A stretch of DNA of 64,000 bases. Origin: Betaproteobacteria bacterium (GTDB lineage Bacteria > Pseudomonadota > Gammaproteobacteria > Burkholderiales > SG8-39). The position numbers and the translations under genes were made by a program. Shown piece after piece: positions 40,042 through 47,770 of the stretch. Positions within the stretch are counted from its first letter, which is position 1, and each line of letters starts with the position of its first letter. The stretch spans positions 1-64,000 of the forward strand of contig SHXF01000003.1 in the NCBI GenBank assembly GCA_009693435.1, given 5' to 3'. The notes below the pieces were generated by a model. It made no database searches. It saw only the letters and a list, made by a program, of their open reading frames with translations, and had not been told where the DNA came from.

Positions 40042-40990
40042 ATGAACATTGCCCGGTTACCTGAATGGTTTTCACGCGATCTATCCTTACCCCTGATCGT
40101 GGCACCGATGTTTCTGGTATCGGGCATCGACTTAGTTGTCGAATCTTGCAAGAACGGTGCCGTTGGGGCAATTCCCTCTCTTAACGCGCGCACCCCGGAA
40201 ATACTTGATAAATGGCTATGGGAGATTGCCAATCGCCTGGAAAAGCCTCATGCCGAAGGTTTGTCGGCAGCACCATGGGCAGTAAATCTCCTCGTGCATA
40301 CGAGCAACCCGCGTCTTTTGCCGGACCTGGAAGTTTGCGTCCGATATCGGGTGCCGCTCATTATTACTGCCTCATTATTACTGCCTCATTATTACTGCAT
40401 TAGGCGCGCCGCGATCTGTAGTCGAAGCGGTTCACGACTACGGCGGGCTTGTATTCGCGGATGTAAATTCTCCGGAACATGCACGCAAGGCAGCGCGAGA
40501 GGGCGTGGATGGGTTGATGTTGGTATGTTCGGGAGCTGGGGGCCATACGGGAAGCGTGTCGCCTTTTGCTTTTGTTTCGGCTGTGCGTGAGTTTTGGAAT
40601 GGCATCATTGTCGTTTCGGGGGCGTTGAATTTAGGCGCAGATTTGCGCGCTGTGCAAGCTATGGGTGCCGATCTGGCCTGTATGGGAACGCGCTTCATAG
40701 CAACGACCGAAAGTTTGGCGGCAGCCGGCTACAAAGAGATGGTCGTTTCCAGTAAATATGAAGACATTATTTGCACAGATACGATTACTGGCGCTTGGGC
40801 AAATAAGCTGCGCCCCAGCCTCGTGGCAGCTGGTCTTGACCCGGACAATCTAAAACCATATGGGCGTATAAATCTTTCAAATGCTGAAAGCGATATCAAG
40901 GCCTGGCGCGACTTGTGGTCAGCAGGCCATGGCGTTGGGCAAGTCAAGAGGATCGCCAAGGTATCGGATGTCATTGCACAGATAACGTGA
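40042..40990 (+). pseudogene. Nitronate monooxygenase, frameshifted by a 14 bp tandem repeat
   Basis: The N-terminal part (L-P-L-I-V-A-P-M-F-L-V-S-G-I, V-G-A-I-P-S-L-N-A-R) reads to about codon 105, then two extra copies of a 14 bp unit (+28 bp) shift the frame. The C-terminal part continues in another frame from 40399: A-L-G-A-P-R-S-V-V-E-A-V-H-D-Y-G, then V-C-S-G-A-G-G-H-T-G-S with the FMN-phosphate motif. Removing the two extra units would give an uninterrupted protein of about 306 residues. The family oxidises alkyl nitronates with FMN. The remaining gene is intact to its stop, so the change is recent or reversible. Confidence 0.88.
40357..40398 (+). repeat. 14 bp tandem repeat (three copies) in the nitronate monooxygenase gene
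   Basis: CTCATTATTACTGC at 40357-40370, 40371-40384 and 40385-40398, all identical. One copy, or four copies, restores the reading frame. Confidence 0.95.
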
Positions 40991-41062
40991 CTACGAGGAG
41001 GCGTTAGATCGTGAGCTAGCCGATCCTTGGCGCCTGATCCTGAAGCGCGGCAAGAGTGTTTC

Positions 41063-41311
41063 ATGACGGGATTGCGGGTATTGAGTGTGGAACTGAAGAA
41101 GTCACAGGCCGAAATCGTGCGCGATTTGATTCGTGATCGACTGGCGCTGCGCAAAGCAGGCAAATCTGCGTTCGCGATTGCCTGCGAAATGAATGTGATC
41201 GGCATCGACTGCGACCGGCGTCACAATGTCGCGAAGCACCGTTCAAAAATGTGAAAGCCACGTTACGTGGCAAGCGCTCTGATTGACACGGGGGCGCTGG
41301 TTTACCCATAA
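41063..41311 (+). pseudogene. Remnant of a VapBC-like (ribbon-helix-helix/PIN) toxin-antitoxin module
   Basis: The first frame (MTGLRVLSVELKKSQAEIVR, then D-L-I-R-D-R-L) looks like a ribbon-helix-helix antitoxin and stops at 41254. The +1 frame right after continues as K-A-T-L-R-G-K-R-S-D, a plausible original antitoxin tail, so a frameshift has occurred. Overlapping it, A-L-I-D-T-G-A-L-V (from about 41270) is the classic first strand of a PIN-domain toxin with its first catalytic Asp, but a stop follows three codons later at 41311. Both genes appear dead. Confidence 0.5.
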
Positions 41312-41364
41312 AAACACCACGGCATGCATTATTCGCGCGGCTTGCTCTGGACTTGTCGTCATGG

Positions 41365-41838
41365 CTAAGTGGGCGTGTCCTGCAAAAACATCTCCCGCGG
41401 CAGTTCCGTCCCCAATCCAAGTTTCCTCGCCCCTTCGTAAATCGCCCCGGCCACCGCCGCGAACTGTATCCCCTGTATGCCCGAACTCGGTCCCGCTTCG
41501 CCTTCCAGCACGCCGAACGAGTTGGTGGCAATCGAGGTGATCAGGTCGGGCCGTTCGCGCCGGTAGGCTTCGCCCGTCTTCCAGTTCACGCAATCGACAT
41601 AGCGCGCCTTGGGGTAACGGTTGGGATTGGGTTTCCACACGGGCACCTGCTTGCGTTCCGCGGGCTGTCCGCCGACATAGGCCATGGCGTCGCCGCGTAT
41701 ACCGCCGAAATCATGGTCGGCGAATCCCGACAGCGACATCGGCGTGCGCCGCGCCAGCAGACCCACCACGTCGATGCGGGCGAAGCCCTGCGGCGAGAGT
41801 TCTTCGGTGTGCACATCGTTATTGAGATACAGCGGCAT
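41365..41838 (-). CDS. Hypothetical protein, 157 residues, family not recognised
   Basis: A soluble protein without a signal peptide or membrane segment. It begins MPLYLNNDVHTEELSPQGFA and contains S-G-F-A-D-H-D-F-G-G-I-R-G-D-A, V-P-V-W-K-P-N-P-N-R-Y-P-K-A-R-Y-V-D-C-V-N-W and S-F-G-V-L-E-G-E-A-G-P-S-S-G. The composition and codon use look like a real gene of the flanking high-GC type. It is divergent from the next Bug gene with about 70 bp between starts. I cannot assign a function. Confidence 0.65.
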   Translation of the reverse strand: MPLYLNNDVHTEELSPQGFARIDVVGLLARRTPMSLSGFADHDFGGIRGDAMAYVGGQPAERKQVPVWKPNPNRYPKARYVDCVNWKTGEAYRRERPDLITSIATNSFGVLEGEAGPSSGIQGIQFAAVAGAIYEGARKLGLGTELPREMFLQDTPT

Positions 41839-41908
41839 GGGTGCATTCCTATTCTGTATGAGATCGGAGATACTCTAACAAGTGATTTCCGCAGCGGAGG
41901 CACACGCG

Positions 41909-42877
41909 ATGACTAAATTGATAACGGTATTGCTGGCACTGGTCGGAGTCATGCCGGGTTTCGGCGCGCACGCGCAGGGTTATCCCGTCAAGCCGGTCCA
42001 CTTCGTCGTGCCATACTCCGCCGGCGGGGGCGCGGATGCGCTGGCACGGGCACTGGCGCAGCGCCTGTCGGAGACCTGGGGACAGCAGGTGCTGGTCGAG
42101 AACAAACCAGGCGCGAATACCGCGATCGGCGCGGAGTTCGTGGCGAAGGCAGCGCCCGACGGCTATACCGTCCTGATGATAGAGACCGCGCTGGTGATCA
42201 ATCCCAGCCTGTACGCCAAGCTCCCCTACGATCCGTTCCGCGACTTCGCGCCGGTAACGGGCCTGGTGGCGATCAGCCAGGCGCTGGTGGTGAATCCCGC
42301 GGTGCCGGTGAAAACACTGCAGGAACTGATCCAGCTCGCCAAGAGCAAACCCGGTGAAATGAGCTACGCCTCCTTCGGTCTGGGCTCCACCGGCCACCTC
42401 AACATGGAAATGCTGCAGCAGATGGCAGGCATCAAGCTGAACCACATCAGCTACAAGGGCACGGCGCCGGCGATGGTGGATATCACGGGCGGCCACGTCA
42501 ACATGATGTTCAGCTCGACCGGCGGGGTGCTGCCGCACTGGAAATCGGGGAAGGTGCGCCTGCTGGCGGTCGGGAGCAAGGCGCGATTGTCGCAGTTCGC
42601 GGACATTCCCACCGTCGCGGAATCAGGATTGGCCGGCTACGAGGCGAACGCCTGGTTCGGCCTGGTCGCGCCCGCCGCCACGCCGCGCGACGTTATAGGC
42701 CGCATCAACGCCGGCGTGCAGAAAGTGTTCGCCGAACCGGCGTTCCGCGAAAAGAACCTGCTGCCCCAGGCGTTCGAATCCATCGTCGGGCCGCCCGAGC
42801 AGTTCGGCGAGTACATGCGCGCCGAGGCGCAGAAATGGGGCAGGGTGGCGCGCGAGTCGAAGGTGAAGCTGGAATAG
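41909..42877 (+). CDS. Bug-family tripartite tricarboxylate transporter substrate-binding protein
   Basis: A 322-residue receptor. Signal peptide M-T-K-L-I-T-V-L-L-A-L-V-G-V-M-P-G-F-G-A, then H-A-Q. Motifs YPVKPVHFVVPYSAGGGADA, VLVENKPGANTAIGAE, PDGYTVLMIE and HISYKGTAPAMVDITGGHVN are present, and the C-terminus ends K-W-G-R-V-A-R-E-S-K-V-K-L-E. GGAGG lies eight bases before the ATG; an upstream in-frame ATG lacks one. High GC, unlike the island to its left. No permease nearby. Confidence 0.93.
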   Translation: MTKLITVLLALVGVMPGFGAHAQGYPVKPVHFVVPYSAGGGADALARALAQRLSETWGQQVLVENKPGANTAIGAEFVAKAAPDGYTVLMIETALVINPSLYAKLPYDPFRDFAPVTGLVAISQALVVNPAVPVKTLQELIQLAKSKPGEMSYASFGLGSTGHLNMEMLQQMAGIKLNHISYKGTAPAMVDITGGHVNMMFSSTGGVLPHWKSGKVRLLAVGSKARLSQFADIPTVAESGLAGYEANAWFGLVAPAATPRDVIGRINAGVQKVFAEPAFREKNLLPQAFESIVGPPEQFGEYMRAEAQKWGRVARESKVKLE

Positions 42878-42890
42878 CGAAGGTTCCTGC

Positions 42891-43157
42891 TCAGGCCGCC
42901 TGTCGGGCCCGACGCGAGGGGGTTCCGTGTAGCATTCCAGCGGCGCTGATGTCTTCGTCAATTTCCGGCCAGTGCACGCCTTGGCCAGAACCGATGATTT
43001 CGAATCGTTGGCGCTGCGCCGCTGAGGCTTCTGAAAGCCGCCACGACCACGCCAGGGGAACGCTGATGACGCGGCCGTCGGCGAGACGCGCAGTTATCGA
43101 CTCTTCATCGACCGTGACGAACATGATTCGAGGCTCGCTAATCGCCGCAGTGTTCAT
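42891..43157 (-). CDS. DUF2442 domain-containing protein
   Basis: An 88-residue protein with the DUF2442 core: E-E-S-I-T-A-R-L-A-D-G-R-V-I-S-V-P-L-A-W-S-W-R-L and I-I-G-S-G-Q-G-V-H-W-P-E-I-D-E-D-I-S. These small proteins are very often encoded immediately downstream of a DUF4160 protein, as here (20 bp overlap), and the pair has the genetic organisation of a toxin-antitoxin system, although the activity is not established. The C-terminal tail is arginine-rich. Confidence 0.88.
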   Translation of the reverse strand: MNTAAISEPRIMFVTVDEESITARLADGRVISVPLAWSWRLSEASAAQRQRFEIIGSGQGVHWPEIDEDISAAGMLHGTPSRRARQAA

Positions 43158-43377
43158 TCCATGCCTCCAAAATCAACTCCAGATTCTCAACGATTATCGA
43201 ACGGATCCTGTTCAACTCGCTCGGAGCAAACCCGTCGTTGTCCCCAAGAGCTACCGGACGGAGCCAGAATTTGCACACCATGCGCTCGCGCTGTACATGG
43301 ACGTGCATCGGCTCGCCGCAATCGAAACTGTAGAAAAAAATGCGATACGGACCGCCGATTCCCTTGATGCTCGGCAT
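43138..43377 (-). CDS. DUF4160 domain-containing protein
   Basis: A 79-residue protein. MPSIKGIGGPYRIFFYSFDC and G-E-P-M-H-V-H-V-Q-R-E-R-M-V-C-K-F-W-L match the DUF4160 pattern (Y-x-x-D-x-x-E-P-x-H-x-H-V). It ends L-E-A-W-N-E-H-C-G-D. The ATG at 43377 is preferred over a TTG 12 bases earlier, though neither has a clear binding site. It is the first gene of the DUF4160-DUF2442 pair. Confidence 0.85.
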   Translation of the reverse strand: MPSIKGIGGPYRIFFYSFDCGEPMHVHVQRERMVCKFWLRPVALGDNDGFAPSELNRIRSIIVENLELILEAWNEHCGD

Positions 43378-43599
43378 TTCAGATGCCAACCCGAAGTCTG
43401 TCCCTCATCGTGTTGAATTATACGCTTCGGGGTTTTGCCAGCGCTCGGTCCGAGCGTCCGCGGTCGCGTCACCGGACAGTCTCGCCGATCCTCATTCGAC
43501 GCCGTTTCCCGGGCAAGTCGGCGCAGTGTGCATATGCGCGACGGCGGGCTGGAACTCGATTAGCATTCAAGCACGCAGCCAAAAAACTCTGGGAATCAC

Positions 43600-44490
43600 A
43601 TGAGCACCTGGCACATAGGCGGCATCTCGGTGACGCGGGTCGAGGAACAGGTCGGCAATCCCAATTACCCGCCCGAGCAGTATTTCACCGGTTTCGAGCG
43701 CGAAGTCCTGGAGCGTCATCGCCACTGGCTGGCGCCGAACCACTACGCGCCCGACTCGGACAGGCTGGTGACCAGCGTACATTCCTGGCTGATACGCACG
43801 GCCCGCCACACCATCCTGCTCGACTGCTGCGGCGGCAACCACAAGCATCGCCCCTGGCTGCCGCGCTTCCACCAGCAAGACCGGCCGTTCCTCGCGAGGC
43901 TGCGCGAGGCGGGCGCTGCGCCCGAGGACATCGACATCGTGCTCTGCACCCATCTGCACGAGGATCACAGCGGCTGGAACACGTTCCTGAAGGACGGCCG
44001 CTGGGTGCCGACGTTTCCGAACGCGAAATACCTGTTTTCGAAGAAGGAGAACGACTACTGGGATCCGGCGCAGCATCCGGGCAGCGATCACCCGGTGCGC
44101 AACTTCGTCTATCGCGACAGTGTGCTGCCGGTGATCGAATCGGGTCAGGCCACGCTGGTGGAAGGCGATCATGCCATCGACGACAGCCTGCTGATCGAAC
44201 CGGCGCACGGGCATACACCGGGGCATGTGCTGCTGAAGATGTCGCAGGGCGGCAAGCGCGCGTTATTCAGCGGCGACATCATGCACCACCCGCTGCAGGT
44301 GTACGCGCCGCACTGGAATTCGCGCTTCTGCGAACTGCCGGATGCAGCGCGCGCCACGCGCAAGCGGGTGCTGGAGCACTGCGCCGAGGAACGGGCGCTC
44401 TTGTTTCCGGCGCACTTCGGCGCGCCGCACGTGGCGGCGATCAACGCTTCGGCCTCGGGGTTCGAGGCGCGCTTCGTCGAGCCGGGGTGA
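43600..44490 (+). CDS. Metallo-beta-lactamase-fold hydrolase
   Basis: A 296-residue MBL-fold protein. The di-metal motif H-L-H-E-D-H lies in CTHLHEDHSGWNT (residues about 115-127), a third His in E-P-A-H-G-H-T-P-G-H (about 205), the Asp in LFSGDIMHHP (about 227) and the last His in F-P-A-H-F-G-A-P-H (about 269). It resembles the AttM/lactonase and ring-amide-hydrolase group. A paralogue at 47771 shares W-H-S-W-L/V-I-R-T-A, the G-N-H-K block and the same C-terminal pattern. Cytoplasmic. Confidence 0.88.
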   Translation: MSTWHIGGISVTRVEEQVGNPNYPPEQYFTGFEREVLERHRHWLAPNHYAPDSDRLVTSVHSWLIRTARHTILLDCCGGNHKHRPWLPRFHQQDRPFLARLREAGAAPEDIDIVLCTHLHEDHSGWNTFLKDGRWVPTFPNAKYLFSKKENDYWDPAQHPGSDHPVRNFVYRDSVLPVIESGQATLVEGDHAIDDSLLIEPAHGHTPGHVLLKMSQGGKRALFSGDIMHHPLQVYAPHWNSRFCELPDAARATRKRVLEHCAEERALLFPAHFGAPHVAAINASASGFEARFVEPG

Positions 44491-44774
44491 ATGTCGAGCC
44501 GTGGAGAGGTTGGGGTGAGCATGGCGAACCCCGACATTTCATGTAATTCTTCGGAAGAAAGCGCCAGCGGACGTGGCCTGACGTCAAGTTGAAATTAAAA
44601 AATAGTATAAAGTCAGGGAGAACTACCAGGTTAGACGGACTCGTCGGACGCCGATGTACTCGAGCGGCCGTTCTCTTTAGACTCCAGGGGGGGATGTGGC
44701 TGGGGCCACCGTTCTTCAAGCTGCATGCGGTATTCAATTTCATGAATTGACGTCATCTGAGACGCCATTGTTGT
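44491..44774. other. Intergenic region without a supported gene
   Basis: The stretch contains AAAAAATAGTATA (44596-44608), also seen just upstream of the AddA-like gene, and a G-rich tract near 44685. No convincing frame. The functional content is the promoter at its right end. Confidence 0.4.
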
Positions 44775-44806
44775 ATTTTGACATCAAAATTGCGTCGGTT
44801 TATGAT
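44775..44806 (+). promoter_or_regulatory. Promoter/operator of the RHH antitoxin gene
   Basis: TTGACA (44778-44783), 17 bp spacer, TATGAT (44801-44806): near-perfect sigma-70. The palindrome ATTTTGA-CA-TCAAAAT (44775-44790) covers the -35. The ATG at 44813 begins 7 bp after the -10 box and lacks a Shine-Dalgarno, so the message should be leaderless. Confidence 0.75.
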
Positions 44807-44812
44807 GCACCC

Positions 44813-45193
44813 ATGACTAGAAAAGCGACCACGGTCCGAATTGATCCCCCGGCGCAGGCGGCCTTGGAAAACCTGAGCCGGCTGCTGAAACGCCCAATGA
44901 ATCAGTTGGTCAACGAGGCCGTGAAAGACTTCGTCGAGCGACGCAGCAGGGAAGTGGAATACGATCTTGAGGCCACCCTGACGAGTCTCCGGGCCTATCG
45001 CAAGCGCGACCCGTATTTCAAGAAGGCCATTGCCGCTATCGCACGGGCGGAGGCGTGCGCGGGCAAGAACGATCCAGCCGAAGGAAAAGTGGTAATAGGA
45101 AAGCTGGTCAACGGACAACTGGTCGATGAGCACGCAGCCGAAGGTGCCAGTCCGCTGCAGGCAGAGGTTCGCCGGTTGTTGAATGCCTCCTGA
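44813..45193 (+). CDS. Ribbon-helix-helix antitoxin-like protein
   Basis: A 126-residue protein. M-T-R-K-A-T-T-V-R-I-D-P-P-A-Q-A-A-L-E-N-L-S is a CopG/ribbon-helix-helix start (strand T-T-V-R-I), followed by L-L-K-R-P-M-N-Q-L-V-N-E-A-V-K-D-F-V and a helical region. The C-terminal 40 residues (G-K-L-V-N-G-Q-L-V-D-E) form the presumed toxin-binding tail. It overlaps the fic gene by 11 bp, the usual antitoxin-first arrangement. It may remain expressed although its partner is broken. Confidence 0.8.
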   Translation: MTRKATTVRIDPPAQAALENLSRLLKRPMNQLVNEAVKDFVERRSREVEYDLEATLTSLRAYRKRDPYFKKAIAAIARAEACAGKNDPAEGKVVIGKLVNGQLVDEHAAEGASPLQAEVRRLLNAS

Positions 45194-45680
45194 TTGGGAC
45201 GCCGACAGTCCCGAACTGATCCGAAATATCGTCCAGCTCCTTGAGTCGTTCGAGCAGGACGCTCTCCAGCGAAATCCACCGACGGTCGAAGCTGCCCGGC
45301 GTTGGCAATCCGGGATCATGCAAGGTCTCGAGGCGGACGACCCGAAGTATGTCGGCGCATTTCGCGGCGAAGCCGGGTTGGAAGACGTTCAAATCCACGT
45401 CGATTGGATTATCGGCGTAGCCGCACACGTGGTTGCCGACGCATTGAGCGTCTTTGAGCGGCGCCTGCAATTGGTCGTATCCCGTCTGGACAGTTTGATT
45501 GCGCTCGGTACCGAACCGAATGCCGATCAGGCCGATGTCATTATCGATCTGTGTGCGTGGGCACACGCGGAGTGAGTGCGTATTCATCCGTTTGCCAACG
45601 GCAATGGTCTCACGCGTAAATCCCTGGAGGCGCGCGTGGTGAAACCGCCGTTCGTGCGCCACGGCAGGGCTCTTGTTTGA
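45183..45680 (+). pseudogene. Fic-domain toxin, interrupted by a nonsense codon and fused to the tail of gcvT
   Basis: The reading frame follows Fic proteins closely: Y-V-G-A-F-R-G-E-A-G-L-E, V-I-I-D-L-C-A-W-A-H-A-E, then TGA (45573-45575) where W is expected, and directly V-R-I-H-P-F-A-N-G-N-G-L-T-R. H-P-F-x-N-G-N-G-x-T-R is the AMP-transfer motif (usually G-R-T, here G-L-T). After that the frame reads [19 protein letters not shown] and stops, which matches the C-terminus of glycine-cleavage T protein (E. coli ends K-P-V-F-V-R-N-G-K-A-V-A), not Fic. So fic is truncated at about 45620 and joined to a gcvT end. Confidence 0.75.
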
Positions 45681-45699
45681 TGTGCCGCTGGAGATCGAG

Positions 45700-46278
45700 A
45701 TGAATGTTCCGGACAACCTACGCTTCACCCTCACTCACGAATTGGTACGCACCGAGGCCGACGGCACGCTGTCCGTGGGCATTTCCGACTTCGCCCAGGA
45801 GCAGCTGGGCGAACTGGTGTGCATCTTCGACCTGCGCTCGCTCAGGGAAACGCGCGGCATCCATGCCGAGGACGTTGCCAAAAGGCTGATCGACTACGGC
45901 TTTCATGCGCCCACCTTGTCGTTTCCCGTCCCGGAAACGCTGATGTTCGAGCCCACCGAGAGCGAGTCCAGGGCCGAACTCGACCGGTTCTGCGAGGCGA
46001 TGATCGCGATTCATGGCGAACTCGATCGCATTCGCAGCGGCGCGTGGGACCGCGCCGACAACCCGCTCAAGAACGCGCCGCACACCGCCGAGGAACTGGC
46101 CGGCGCGTGGACCCATCCGTACAGCCGCGAAACGGCGGCCTATCCATTGACGTCACTGCGGCTAAACAAGTACTGGCCGCCGGTGAAGCGGGTGGACCAG
46201 GTTCATGGCGATCGCCATTTCTTCTGTGGCTGCCCGCCGCCGGCGGCATGGGCGGTGGATAACGGCGGGGATAATTAA
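45700..46278 (+). pseudogene. In-frame gcvH::gcvP fusion, relic of the glycine-cleavage operon
   Basis: Codons 1-41 ([19 protein letters not shown] and [15 protein letters not shown]) are the N-terminus of H protein. Then [49 protein letters not shown] and H-P-Y-S-R-E are the last ~150 residues of P protein (GcvP). The lipoyl-lysine of GcvH and the PLP-lysine of GcvP are both missing. A deletion of roughly 2.5-3 kb would create this join at about 45822. The fusion is an open frame with a GGAG site, so it may still be translated, without enzyme activity. Confidence 0.8.
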
Positions 46279-46355
46279 CTGAAATAGTTTTTAAAGGATC
46301 AGTAAATACGCTTCAAAGCAGGGAGATAGAGTAACAAATAAGTATAAATGCTCGA

Positions 46356-47528
46356 TCAAGATTCTTCCTGCTCGTTGCCGATGGCACAGCGCCGCAAGGT
46401 GCGCCGCTCGCTCGCGTCGAAATGGCTGCGCGCGTGCTGCAGCAGCAGGTTGTCCCAGAGGATCAGGTCGCCTTTTTCCCACTTGTGGCGATAGACGTGC
46501 GCGGGATCGGCAACGCGCGCGGCCAGCATGCGGATGATCTCGCGGCTGCGTTCAGGCGTCGCGCCGACCACGCCGACCGCGGTAGCGGCATTGGCCATCA
46601 GCACCATCTGATCGGACCAGGGATGGCGCGCGACGATGGGATGTTCCGCCGCGACCTTCAGCGCTTCCACCTGCTTCATCTTCTGCGCGCCGTACTCGAG
46701 CGCGCCGTAGTCGAATTCGTGGCGCACCTTCGTGGCCGCAAGTTCGGCGCGCAGGTCCGGGGGCAGGGAACGCACCACCTCGGCGGTGTTGGCGAACAGT
46801 GTCTCGCCGCCGCGCACCGGCACTTCCACGCCGTACAGCATGATGGCTTTCATCGGGTGGGCGTAATAGCACTGGTCGGAGTGGAAGCCCAGTTCGCCCT
46901 TGCCGAAGGTGCCGTCGTCGCGCACGTTGGAGACGTAAGTCGCGGCGGGCGCCGTTCTCTGTATCGCACCCTGTTTCGAGATCCGGCCGAAGTACAACGC
47001 GAAGCGCACCTGTTGTTCCTCGTCCAGTTGCTGGTTGCGAAACAGCAGCAGGCCGTGCTCGTGCATGCGTGAGCGCAGCAGGCGGACCGTGTCCTCGTCG
47101 AGCGGCCGGCTGATCTCGTTGCCTATGACGCAGCGGGTGCTGCGGGTACTGCGCGCGGGTTCGCCGGGCGTGGCGAGGATGCGGCCGTCGATGTCGAAAT
47201 GCCAGCCGTGATAGCAGCACTGGATGCCGCGTTCGAGGACGCGCGCATATTCCAACGAAGCGCCGCGATGACTGCAGTGGCGGGCGAGCACGCCGTTGCG
47301 TCCCCTGCCGTCGCGTAACACCACCAGTTCCTCACCGAGGATGAGGGCCGCCTGCGGGCGATTCTTCACCCGGCTCGCCCTCGCGACCGGTTGCCAGTAG
47401 CGACGCATCAGTTCGCCGCAGGGCGTGCCCGGACCCACGCGCGTGAGCAGGTCGTCCGACGCGGGCAGCTTGCTCAGGTGATAGCCGGCGTAGGGCTACG
47501 GGCCGAGTTCGAATTGCTGTTGTGCCAT
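46356..47528 (-). pseudogene. Rieske oxygenase::TauD/TfdA dioxygenase chimera with an early stop codon
   Basis: From the ATG at 47528 the frame reads M-A-Q-Q-Q-F-E-L-G-P, then TAG at 47496-47498, then P-Y-A-G-Y-H-L-S-K-L and the Rieske domain: R-H-C-S-H-R-G-A-S-L-E-Y and Q-C-C-Y-H-G-W-H-F (C-x-H, C-x-x-H). About 15 residues later (P-G-E-P-A-R-S-T-R-S-T-R) it switches to a TauD/TfdA Fe(II)/2-oxoglutarate dioxygenase from I-S-R-P-L-D-E-D-T, with F-H-S-D-Q (H-x-D) and late L-L-Q-H-A-R-S-H-F. The Rieske catalytic domain and the TauD N-terminus are missing. A GTG at 47438 could restart translation after the TAG. Confidence 0.75.
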
Positions 47529-47601
47529 GGTGGTGCTCTCATTTGTTCATTGGCCGCAGCCAGGAAACGGCCGGCCGAAAAACGGGTCGACAGGACCCGC
47601 G

Positions 47602-47633
47602 CGTCGCCAGTACCATTCGTCGCCAGTACCATT
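47602..47633. repeat. 16 bp tandem duplication
   Basis: CGTCGCCAGTACCATT occurs twice in a row (47602-47617, 47618-47633) in the divergent gap between the chimera and the MBL gene. No gene in this 242 bp gap. Confidence 0.9.
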
Positions 47634-47770
47634 GCATGCGAAGAATGAGGCGTCAACCGGATATCCTTCGCAAACCGCTTCTGGTCGAAGCTTGATTCCG
47701 GTTGAATGTTTTTGGAATGCGTGCCCGATCGCAGGTTGACATTGACCGATATTCCGGAAAGTTTCTGTTC

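Noticed and set aside
41365..41838. Fragment of a larger metabolic enzyme
   Set aside because: It was considered because of the surrounding decay zone, but no family matched and the frame is intact with a plausible start, so it is kept as a hypothetical gene.
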